From an uncultured Actinomycetes bacterium (GTDB taxonomy: Bacteria; Actinomycetota; Acidimicrobiia; Acidimicrobiales; Ilumatobacteraceae): a stretch of 7,866 nt of DNA. The DNA lies in the NCBI GenBank assembly GCA_903925985.1, contig CAIYHK010000183.1:1-7866 (forward strand), in the 5' to 3' direction. The position numbers were made by a program, and so were the translations under genes. Below, one piece after another: positions 1-5,248 of this stretch; the stretch's first letter is position 1; every line of letters begins with the position of its first letter. The notes beneath the pieces are model-generated. The model did not search any database. It was not told the origin of the DNA and worked only from the letters and a program-made list of their open reading frames with translations.

Positions 1-1165
1 ACTTGGCGATAATGCCCTTTGTAAGTGCATCAACTGCATCGGTCTGCTCCGGGGTAAGCCCAGACAACTTTGAGGAGTAGCGATCCAGTTCACTGAGACG
101 CAATTGGTCAGCGCGCTCGTACAACTCAGAAACCAATGGTGCGGCTTGGCGAGCGGTTAATTCGGATATGAATCGATCAACCTCGTCGTTGATTATGACC
201 CGCACCATTTGTGCTTCAGCCTCACGCATTGCAATTCCGCGGGCAGCCCAATCACGGAGGTGATCAAGGTTGCGAAGCATTACGCCGCGAACGGCTTCCA
301 CAGTTGAATCAACATCGCGAGGCACGGCAATGTCAACAATTAGCAGCGGTGCATGACCCCGCACTTCCTGCACGTTCTCGACAGTGTCGCGCTCGATGAC
401 CAGAGTGCCCGAGCCAGTGCAAGTAAGCACCACATCGGCATCGATCATCGCTTTGTCAAGATCTTTAAATGCGCGAACTGATGCACCGATGCGTTCGGCA
501 ATTTCAACTGCACGCGCAGGGGTTCGATTGATGACGGTGATGTCTCCCGCGCCTGCATGCTGAAGTGCATTAGCCACACCTTCGCCCATTTCACCGGCAC
601 CAACCACAAGCACGCGCTGTCCCGTGAGTGTGCCCAGCAATTCACCAGCCATCTCCACCGCTGCATGAGAAACAGATGCCGTGTGCCTACTAATGCTGGT
701 CTCGGTACGAGCTCGCTTCCCAACTTCAAGTGCATGACGGAAAAGAATGTTCAGGGTCGTACGCACGCCGCCCTCAACTCGCGCAAGATCCCAGGCTTGT
801 TTTACTTGCCCAAGAATCTCGGTCTCGCCTAGTACTGCTGAATCAAGACCGGCAGACACTTCGAATAGATGGCTGATAGCAGCAGCATCGTGTTGGTTGT
901 AGATGTATGCCTGAAGTTCATCAGTGCTGAGGCCACTCAACTCGCTGAAGAATTGTTGAATGTCGCCATATGCACCATGAAATTTCTCTGCAACGGCGTA
1001 CACCTCGGTGCGGTTGCACGTTGAAAGAATCACTGCTTCGTTGACATTCGATCGGGCCACAAGACTGTGAACTGCCTTCACCTGTTCGTCTTGGGACAGC
1101 GTCATGCGCTCAAGAACCGACAACGGGCTAGTGCGATGGTTCACACCGATGACCACAATCGACAC
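1..1165 (-). CDS. hemA: Glutamyl-tRNA reductase, 3' end cut by the window edge
   Basis: This cytoplasmic enzyme reduces glutamyl-tRNA with NADPH to glutamate-1-semialdehyde, the first committed step of C5-pathway tetrapyrrole (haem) synthesis. About 388 codons are visible and no stop is reached; actinobacterial family members are usually a little over 400 residues, so only the C-terminal tail is missing. The N-terminal catalytic domain begins VSIVVIGVNHRTSP and has the STCNRTE motif with the nucleophilic cysteine at residue 50. The GLDSAVLGETEILGQVK block lies at residues 106-122. The Rossmann NADPH domain has GAGEMG at 189-194. A helical dimerisation region follows. The GTG start is chosen because it gives Cys50, as in the family, and because a run of six G lies just upstream; the only nearer ATG is followed at once by TAA. 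It follows rex by 40 bases on the same strand and is probably cotranscribed. The family is certain. Confidence 0.96.
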   Translation of the reverse strand, partial: MSIVVIGVNHRTSPLSVLERMTLSQDEQVKAVHSLVARSNVNEAVILSTCNRTEVYAVAEKFHGAYGDIQQFFSELSGLSTDELQAYIYNQHDAAAISHLFEVSAGLDSAVLGETEILGQVKQAWDLARVEGGVRTTLNILFRHALEVGKRARTETSISRHTASVSHAAVEMAGELLGTLTGQRVLVVGAGEMGEGVANALQHAGAGDITVINRTPARAVEIAERIGASVRAFKDLDKAMIDADVVLTCTGSGTLVIERDTVENVQEVRGHAPLLIVDIAVPRDVDSTVEAVRGVMLRNLDHLRDWAARGIAMREAEAQMVRVIINDEVDRFISELTARQAAPLVSELYERADQLRLSELDRYSSKLSGLTPEQTDAVDALTKGIIAK

Positions 1166-1171
1166 TTACAT

Positions 1172-1177
1172 CCCCCC
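1172..1177 (-). promoter_or_regulatory. Ribosome binding site of hemA
   Basis: On the minus strand a GGGGGG run lies six bases before the hemA GTG start, in the 40-base gap after rex. It supports the GTG at 1165 as the start and suggests that hemA is translated internally from a rex-hemA message. An ATG-TAA pair sits between the G run and the GTG and cannot encode anything. Confidence 0.6.
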
Positions 1178-1205
1178 GTTTACGACCTTCAGGCTGACCA
1201 ACACG

Positions 1206-1886
1206 TTATGCGCTCGCCGTGCGTGCTGGGTCAGCACTTGGGTTCGCGCTCTGACGGCGGTCCTCGTAATAACTCAAAATCTGCAATTCCGATGCAAGAT
1301 CCACCTTGCGCACCCGAACTGCCCGCGGTGTCGCAATGACCACGGGGGCAAAATTGAGAATCGAGGTAATACCAGCACGCACCATGAGGTCAGCCGCTTC
1401 TTGAGCTGCAGCGCCCGGCGTTGCTAGAACACCGATCGACACATTCATTGATTGCACCACAGCGGGCAGGTCATCAATGGCCCGTACGCGTACCCCGCCG
1501 ACAACTGTGTCGACTTTCGAAAGATCTGAGTCGAACATCGCCACAACTGGGTAGCCACGCGATGTGAACCCGCCGTATCCAGAAAGCGCCTGACCTAGGT
1601 TGCCTGCTCCCACAACAACGATTGGCCACTCATGTGTGAGTCCCAGCTCGCGTTGAATTTGATAGGTAAGGAATGCAACGTCGTAACCAACACCGCGCGT
1701 GCCATATGTACCGAGATAGGAAAGATCTTTTCTCACCTTTGCGGCATTCACACCTGCAAGTGCGGCCATTTGATCCGACGAGAGTTGAGTGGTCCCTTCA
1801 TCAGAGAGTTCACCGAGTATTCGCAGATAAATCGGAAGCCTCGAGAGCGTTGCCTCGGGGATTCGACGTCGGGGGGAATCCGTCAT
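1206..1886 (-). CDS. rex: Redox-sensing transcriptional repressor Rex
   Basis: Rex is a homodimeric repressor that binds DNA when NADH/NAD+ is low and lets go when NADH rises; targets are typically respiratory and fermentative genes. The 226-residue protein begins MTDSPRRRIPEATL. A winged-helix DNA-binding domain covers about residues 10-75, with the typical stretch RKDLSYLGTYGTRGVGY at 52-68. A Rossmann NAD(H) domain follows, with GAGNLG at 93-98, a FDSD segment at 118-121 and the family block SILNFAP at 175-181. The C-terminal helix VDLASELQILSYYE (195-208) swaps between subunits in known structures. The frame stays open upstream of this ATG, but an earlier start would add 81 non-conserved residues and read through the operator, so the ATG at 1886 is preferred. 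The gene precedes hemA, as in Streptomyces, and is divergent from a membrane protein gene. An operator-like palindrome upstream suggests autoregulation. Confidence 0.95.
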   Translation of the reverse strand: MTDSPRRRIPEATLSRLPIYLRILGELSDEGTTQLSSDQMAALAGVNAAKVRKDLSYLGTYGTRGVGYDVAFLTYQIQRELGLTHEWPIVVVGAGNLGQALSGYGGFTSRGYPVVAMFDSDLSKVDTVVGGVRVRAIDDLPAVVQSMNVSIGVLATPGAAAQEAADLMVRAGITSILNFAPVVIATPRAVRVRKVDLASELQILSYYEDRRQSANPSADPARTASA

Positions 1887-1894
1887 AAGTGAAT

Positions 1895-1900
1895 ACGCTA
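1895..1900 (-). promoter_or_regulatory. Candidate -10 element for rex
   Basis: TAGCGT on the minus strand ends eight bases before the rex ATG, so a transcript would start at or within a couple of bases of the start codon. No clear Shine-Dalgarno or good -35 hexamer is seen. The operator at 1906-1923 would fall in the -10/-35 spacer and -35 region of this promoter, a position suited to repression. It is a weak match taken alone. Confidence 0.35.
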
Positions 1901-1905
1901 CGCCC

Positions 1906-1923
1906 TTGTGCAACTTTTCACGA
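1906..1923. promoter_or_regulatory. Candidate Rex operator
   Basis: The 18-base sequence TTGTGCAACTTTTCACGA is an imperfect inverted repeat, half-sites TTGTGCA and TCGTGAA (on the other strand). It resembles the known Rex site core TGTGAAcgcgTTCACA of Streptomyces, keeping TGTG on one side and TTCAC on the other with the same spacing. It lies 20 bases upstream of the rex ATG, in the 92-base region shared with the divergent membrane protein gene. Autorepression of rex is the likely role; an effect on the divergent gene is possible but the site is over 50 bases from its start. Confidence 0.65.
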
Positions 1924-1966
1924 AGTCGGGAGCAACTTGATTCGTGTGGCAAGTGGCATGCCTTCC

Positions 1967-1972
1967 TAGGCT
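1967..1972 (+). promoter_or_regulatory. Candidate -10 element of a leaderless promoter for the membrane protein gene
   Basis: TAGGCT lies exactly six bases before the GTG start at 1979, so transcription would begin at or next to the start codon. No Shine-Dalgarno is visible. The same layout occurs before proC and the MoaD-like gene. The -35 region has no clear match. Confidence 0.4.
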
Positions 1973-1978
1973 CATCCA

Positions 1979-2710
1979 GTGACCCTGAACGCGGCCCTTG
2001 CGGCATCAGCAACGCTTGTGGCAATTGCCTTTGCGCTTTCGACACTGGATCGGTGGCTGCGACGCCGTCGCCCCCATGAATTGGCTTGGGCGATCTCACT
2101 AGCGCTGTTTGCCGTGGGCTCCGGTGCACTGTGGTGGGCAGAATCCCGGGGATGGAGCAATGAATCCTTCAAGGTGTTCTTCTTGGCTGGAGCAGTTCTC
2201 AACGTGCCATTCCTTGCCCTTGGAAGCGTCTATCTACAGTTCGGGCGACGCATCGGCGACCATGTACGGAGCTGGTTGATTCTGCTCAGTGGTTTTGCCA
2301 CTGGTGTCGCGCTTGTTGCGCCGGAGAAATTTGAAATCGGTGGCAGTGAATTCCCAACCGCGAAAGAAGTTTTTGGTGTCGCACCACGTGTACTTGCAGC
2401 AGTCGGTTCGGGAGTCCCGGCACTGTTCATCTTTTTTGCTGCACTTTGGTCCGCTTATCGGTTGATGCGTCACCGATCCCCATCAGTGAACGCTGCTGTA
2501 CAACGGGAAGTGCGTTCACCAAAGAGTCTTGTTGTTGGCAACTTGTTAATTGCACTCGGCACAGCGATTCTCTCTGCCAGTGGATCATTGTCTGGAAGGC
2601 TCGGAAAAGATCGTTCGTTCGCGATCACTTTGCTCGCCGGAATCATTGTTCTGTTTATGGGATTCCTGGTGTCTACATCTGGAGCAGCGAGATCAAACCG
2701 GCGACCATAA
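1979..2710 (+). CDS. Seven-helix integral membrane protein of unknown function
   Basis: The 243-residue protein is not one I can assign to a named family. Hydrophobic segments at about residues 5-22, 35-53, 66-86, 99-114, 138-160, 183-203 and 213-232 give seven predicted transmembrane helices. Basic stretches follow helix 1 (WLRRRRPHE, 26-34) and sit near residues 90-97 and 161-181; a short basic tail (SNRRP) ends the protein. By the positive-inside rule the loops after helices 1, 3, 5 and 7 are probably cytoplasmic, which places the N-terminus outside. No catalytic motif, metal site or signal cleavage site is evident. The GTG start is fixed by an in-frame TAG 12 bases upstream. The gene is divergent from rex across a region with a Rex operator candidate, and its last 38 bases overlap a small peptide gene on the other strand. 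A respiratory or redox link is only a guess from position. Confidence 0.85.
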   Translation: MTLNAALAASATLVAIAFALSTLDRWLRRRRPHELAWAISLALFAVGSGALWWAESRGWSNESFKVFFLAGAVLNVPFLALGSVYLQFGRRIGDHVRSWLILLSGFATGVALVAPEKFEIGGSEFPTAKEVFGVAPRVLAAVGSGVPALFIFFAALWSAYRLMRHRSPSVNAAVQREVRSPKSLVVGNLLIALGTAILSASGSLSGRLGKDRSFAITLLAGIIVLFMGFLVSTSGAARSNRRP

Positions 2711-2756
2711 TCGCCGCGATCAACAAACCGATTGTGAGTGTGGTTGCAGGACGCAT
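2673..2756 (-). CDS. Small single-helix membrane peptide, 27 residues
   Basis: This short gene starts with ATG and encodes a peptide beginning MRPATTLTIG and ending LLQM. Residues 7-25 are almost all Leu, Ile, Val, Ala, Gly or Met, enough for one membrane helix; Arg2 near the N-terminus suggests a cytoplasmic start. Support for translation is specific: AGGA lies eight bases before the ATG and overlaps the TAG stop of the SAM hydrolase-family gene, with only 10 bases between that stop and this ATG, which suggests translational coupling. The 3' end overlaps the end of the convergent seven-helix membrane gene by 38 bases, so its codons there also serve antisense coding. Function is unknown; an accessory subunit or regulator of a membrane protein is one idea. 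It is short enough that chance cannot be excluded. Confidence 0.55.
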   Translation of the reverse strand: MRPATTLTIGLLIAAIMVAGLISLLQM

Positions 2757-2764
2757 GTGCTCAA

Positions 2765-2768
2765 TCCT
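2765..2768 (-). promoter_or_regulatory. Ribosome binding site of the 27-residue peptide gene
   Basis: AGGA on the minus strand, eight bases before the ATG at 2756, shares bases with the TAG stop codon of the upstream SAM hydrolase-family gene. Terminating ribosomes would release exactly on this site, which favours coupled translation. Confidence 0.5.
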
Positions 2769-3573
2769 ATGCACGCGCTAACGAAACTGCGTCGCCAACA
2801 CCAATACCAATTTCAATCGCAGCAGAACCACGTTGAGTGGCAAGAGCGAGCATCCCGTAAGAATCAACAACGAGTGCAAGGCCACCCGTTCCAATTGATT
2901 CAAAGTTGTCAACTACCGGGCACATTCTTACGTTTTCCCCGATCGTTACTTTGATTGGTGAACCCCAAGTACGCACATCATCTAATCCGATGTTGAGTTG
3001 GCAGTTGCCGTAATGATCAACCCAGGTGATCTCACATTGAGTTCCGTTTTCTGATTCCTGCGGTAATGGGATCAAGCCTGGAGTCAGCAGCACGGGGTCG
3101 ATTAGTGGACCAAACTCCGTAAGTGGAACACCGTTGGCAAGGTGTGCAGCTACAGGCGCAAAAATGTCACGGCCAGCAAATGTGGCGCCGTGCGCGAGCA
3201 AGTGGTGTTCGGTATTCGTGAGTTCAACCGCGCGTTCTGCTCCACCAGCCATCGCGACCGCACCTGAAAGTAAGCCATTGTCAGGACCAACGAAATATCC
3301 GCGGCCACCACCAACTTCAATTGCGACCGCCCGACGCGAAGTGCCGACACCAGGATCAACAACTGCGAGCACAATTCCTGTGGGCAGATACTGCACCGCA
3401 CGCGTGAGGGACATTGCGCCGGCACGCACATCGTATGGAGGCACATTGTGATTGATGTCGAGAACTCGAACGTGTGGGGCGATTTCAGCTATTACCGCGT
3501 GCACAACGCCAACAAATTCATCCTGCAATCCGTAGTCGGAGAGAAATGAAATGGTGGTGTGCCTGTTGTTCAT
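2767..3573 (-). CDS. S-adenosylmethionine hydrolase (SAM hydroxide adenosyltransferase, DUF62/fluorinase-like family)
   Basis: Family members split S-adenosylmethionine with water into adenosine and methionine; relatives are the fluorinase and chlorinase. The 268-residue length is typical. The N-terminal domain carries FLSDYG (10-15), VDPGVGTSRR (72-81) and GPDNGLL (96-102); TFAGRDIFAP is at 131-140 and the C-terminal barrel has DHYGN at 186-190. In the archaeal enzyme PH0463 the proposed triad is Asp68, Arg75, His127. Asp73 and Arg80 are present here, but the His of the usual TFHGRD motif is Ala133, so the triad is incomplete. Halogenase activity is not suggested because VDPGVGT is of the hydrolase type. 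It is the first gene of a two-gene unit with the 27-residue peptide and lies beyond the terminator that follows proC, so it must have its own promoter, which I cannot place confidently. No Shine-Dalgarno precedes the ATG. Confidence 0.9.
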   Translation of the reverse strand: MNNRHTTISFLSDYGLQDEFVGVVHAVIAEIAPHVRVLDINHNVPPYDVRAGAMSLTRAVQYLPTGIVLAVVDPGVGTSRRAVAIEVGGGRGYFVGPDNGLLSGAVAMAGGAERAVELTNTEHHLLAHGATFAGRDIFAPVAAHLANGVPLTEFGPLIDPVLLTPGLIPLPQESENGTQCEITWVDHYGNCQLNIGLDDVRTWGSPIKVTIGENVRMCPVVDNFESIGTGGLALVVDSYGMLALATQRGSAAIEIGIGVGDAVSLARA

Positions 3574-3611
3574 AAGTTGCGTCTAAGTATTGCGGCTTGC
3601 TGCGAATTCAA

Positions 3612-3662
3612 ACGGAAAAAGAAACGGGGCCGATGCCAACCCCCCGATGGCACCGGCCCCGT
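3612..3662 (-). terminator. Strong rho-independent terminator (minus strand)
   Basis: On the minus strand a 15-base-pair stem (ACGGGGCCGGTGCCA with TGGCATCGGCCCCGT, one G-U wobble) closes a 9-base loop and is followed by TTTCTTTTT. The stem arms are 3624-3638 and 3648-3662. It ends transcription coming from proC, about 130 bases downstream of the proC stop, and separates proC from the SAM hydrolase-family gene. On the plus strand there is no U tract after the stem, so it is one-directional. Confidence 0.9.
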
Positions 3663-3790
3663 CAACGCTGCCCGCTGGGGGCGCGATCAGGCTTTCTCTA
3701 TTGAGAAGTCCGTTGTGACTGCAAAGTTAGACACAAAGTGACGCGTGACACAAGTGCCGGAAACAGGAATTCAATACACCCAACCAGGGC

Positions 3791-4618
3791 TCACTTGGAG
3801 CCGAGATCTCGGGTCATTTCTGCACTGCGGGCTGCCGCAGCCTGGACTGCGTCAAGGACTGCTTTTTCAAGCCCAGCCGCATAAAGGACCTCCAGCCCGG
3901 CCGCTGTTGTGCCATTGGGTGAGGTCACCTTTTCCCGAAGCTCGCTCGCGGTTCCCTGTCCCGATGCCAACAAGGCTGCGGAGCCGACGAAAAGTTGCTC
4001 CACGGCCCGGCGAACGACTTCTGGGGTAAGCCCTGCTTCACCCCCCAATTCGAGGCCTGCGGCGATCATTGCTTCGGCAACGTGGAACAAATACGCCGGG
4101 CCCGAGCCAATCAGACCCGTGTAAACGTCAATGGCCGATTCCGGCACGCGCACAACGTCACCCACTGCCGAAAACAAATTTTCGCCCCATGCAAGAAGTG
4201 ACTCGGGTGTGGTGCTGTTCACACATAGGGCAGTGACACCTTTGCCAACCAGTGCTGGCGTGTTCGGCATTGAGCGGAGCACTTGAACATCAAAACCAGC
4301 TGCATCAGCAAGTTGTGAACTGGACACACCGGCTGCAATAGACACGATGCGTCGCGCCCCGTTGAGCGCGGCTTCGGTTACAACTTCTGGAACATCGCCT
4401 GGCTTCACTGCCACAAGAACCGAGTGGCACTTTGGAATCGAATTAAGAACCTTGATGCGTGGGAACTCGCGCTTTAGTTGTGCTTGTCTAATCTCGATTG
4501 CTTCAACCACAGTGATTGACGATGCGGGCACACCTTCGCGCAACCAGCCGCCGATGAGCGCACTGCCCATGTTGCCGCCGCCGATAACGACTAATTCATC
4601 GAACTTCTTGATTGCCAC
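3791..4618 (-). CDS. proC: Pyrroline-5-carboxylate reductase
   Basis: This cytoplasmic enzyme reduces pyrroline-5-carboxylate with NAD(P)H to L-proline, the last step of proline synthesis. The 275-residue length is normal. The Rossmann domain begins with VVIGGGNMGSALIGGW (glycine motif at 13-18). VAVKP at 69-73 and RSMPNTPALVGKG (115-127) are family signatures. The C-terminal helical dimer domain carries GSGPAYLFHVAEAM (171-184) and the ProC signature REKVTSPNGTTAAGL (228-242), which binds substrate and cofactor. The GTG start places the glycine motif at the usual distance from the N-terminus. No Shine-Dalgarno is visible, but TAGCCT sits six bases before the GTG, suggesting a leaderless message. 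The gene stands alone between a 164-base gap and a terminator. Confidence 0.97.
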   Translation of the reverse strand: MAIKKFDELVVIGGGNMGSALIGGWLREGVPASSITVVEAIEIRQAQLKREFPRIKVLNSIPKCHSVLVAVKPGDVPEVVTEAALNGARRIVSIAAGVSSSQLADAAGFDVQVLRSMPNTPALVGKGVTALCVNSTTPESLLAWGENLFSAVGDVVRVPESAIDVYTGLIGSGPAYLFHVAEAMIAAGLELGGEAGLTPEVVRRAVEQLFVGSAALLASGQGTASELREKVTSPNGTTAAGLEVLYAAGLEKAVLDAVQAAAARSAEMTRDLGSK

Positions 4619-4624
4619 TGCGCA

Positions 4625-4630
4625 AGGCTA
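4625..4630 (-). promoter_or_regulatory. Candidate -10 element of a leaderless promoter for proC
   Basis: TAGCCT on the minus strand ends six bases before the proC GTG, so RNA would begin at or beside the start codon. This matches the layout before the genes at 1979 (TAGGCT) and 7202 (TACGAT). The -35 region is not recognisable. Confidence 0.4.
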
Positions 4631-4697
4631 AGCCACCAACCACCCAAGCGTTGCTATGAATTCTGTGGTTCTACTCACTAAGGCTCTAAAGATCTGG

Positions 4698-4747
4698 TGC
4701 ACCCGGGCCGACGAGTGACTTCCCCGACCACCGCCGACCCGAGTGCA
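4698..4747 (-). other. Inverted repeat (hairpin) in the ybjN-proC gap
   Basis: On the minus strand TGCACTCGGG and CCCGGGTGCA can form a 10-base-pair stem with one G-U wobble and a 30-base G-rich loop. It lies in the 164-base non-coding gap downstream of the ybjN-like gene and about 80 bases upstream of proC. There is no U tract after the stem (CCAGATCTTTAG follows), so it is not a standard terminator. It could be a structured 3' end, an mRNA stabiliser or an unknown RNA. I recognise no riboswitch class. Confidence 0.3.
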
Positions 4748-4782
4748 AGGGGATGTGTGCAGTGAAAAGGGACGTGCGGAAA

Positions 4783-5244
4783 TCAGGATTCGAACCGGCT
4801 GGCAAACGCCAGACGGATCAAAATCGGAAAGTACCGCTCAACCGTATGGAGACATGTGCCAATTACGCGATCCAACTCACGAGCATTCAAAGCGGTAAGC
4901 ACAACCTCGCCTCGCAGATAGATCGCATCCTCATCACCGATTGAAAAGTGAATACCAGTCAAAGTGTCATTGGCGCGCAAGATGCTTTCGTAAATCTGAT
5001 CGCGGTTTTCTGGCGGCCATGGCATCACATAGGTTTCGTATTTCAGCGTGCGCTGCCCGAGGGTTAGCCACACGGTTGTGAACTCTTTCTCTTCACCTTG
5101 CAGGCGGACATACCAGCGAATGATGTCACCCTCATCGCGATCGATCGCAAGAATCGTTGGATTCTCAGATTTGAAATTCGCCAGCCAAGTATCAATCTGT
5201 TCTTCAATCAAGAAAAGATCGGGCCCGGTGAAGAATTCGCTCAT
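4783..5244 (-). CDS. YbjN-domain protein
   Basis: The 153-residue soluble protein belongs to the YbjN family, related to type III secretion chaperone-like folds; its biochemical role is not established. Family-typical stretches are RWYVRLQGEEKEFTTVWLTL near residues 43-62, LKYETYVMPWPPEN, FSIGDEDAIYLRGEV and the C-terminal LAFASRF. No signal peptide or membrane helix is present. Mycobacterium tuberculosis has a gene of this kind (Rv0487) directly after mshA, the same order as here, so a function tied to mycothiol or its regulation is plausible but unproven. The ATG at 5244 is chosen because it lies four bases after the mshA stop, fitting reinitiation. A GTG at 5265 would add seven residues and overlap mshA by 17 bases; neither has a good Shine-Dalgarno. 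Confidence 0.88.
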   Translation of the reverse strand: MSEFFTGPDLFLIEEQIDTWLANFKSENPTILAIDRDEGDIIRWYVRLQGEEKEFTTVWLTLGQRTLKYETYVMPWPPENRDQIYESILRANDTLTGIHFSIGDEDAIYLRGEVVLTALNARELDRVIGTCLHTVERYFPILIRLAFASRFES

Positions 5245-5248
5245 GGCA

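Noticed and set aside
1166..1171. ATG-TAA start-stop pair just before the hemA GTG
   Set aside because: It directly abuts the G-rich ribosome site with no spacer, so initiation there is unlikely; probably chance.
1887..2129. N-terminal extension of Rex by 81 residues in the same open frame
   Set aside because: The extension has no family similarity that I can see, runs antisense through the start of the membrane protein gene and includes the operator; normal Rex begins at the ATG at 1886.
3559..3741. A plus-strand frame with a basic KRKKKRGR stretch, reminiscent of tiny ribosomal AURKAIP1-type proteins found near proC in mycobacteria
   Set aside because: The basic run is the antisense of the terminator U tract and stem, and the rest does not resemble that protein family.
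3733..3755. GTGAC-GC-GTGAC repeat in the proC-SAM hydrolase gap as an operator
   Set aside because: It is a short direct repeat with only a six-base palindromic core and no known regulator match.
4695..4800. Possible tRNA on the minus strand, from GGTTCGAATCC at the end of the ybjN-like gene and CCCGGGTGCACCA farther on
   Set aside because: The T-arm-like word is about 95 bases from the CCA-like end, its stem does not pair, and it is part of the conserved ASRF end of the YbjN-like protein. The stem next to CCA spans only about 52 bases, with no D, anticodon and T arms.
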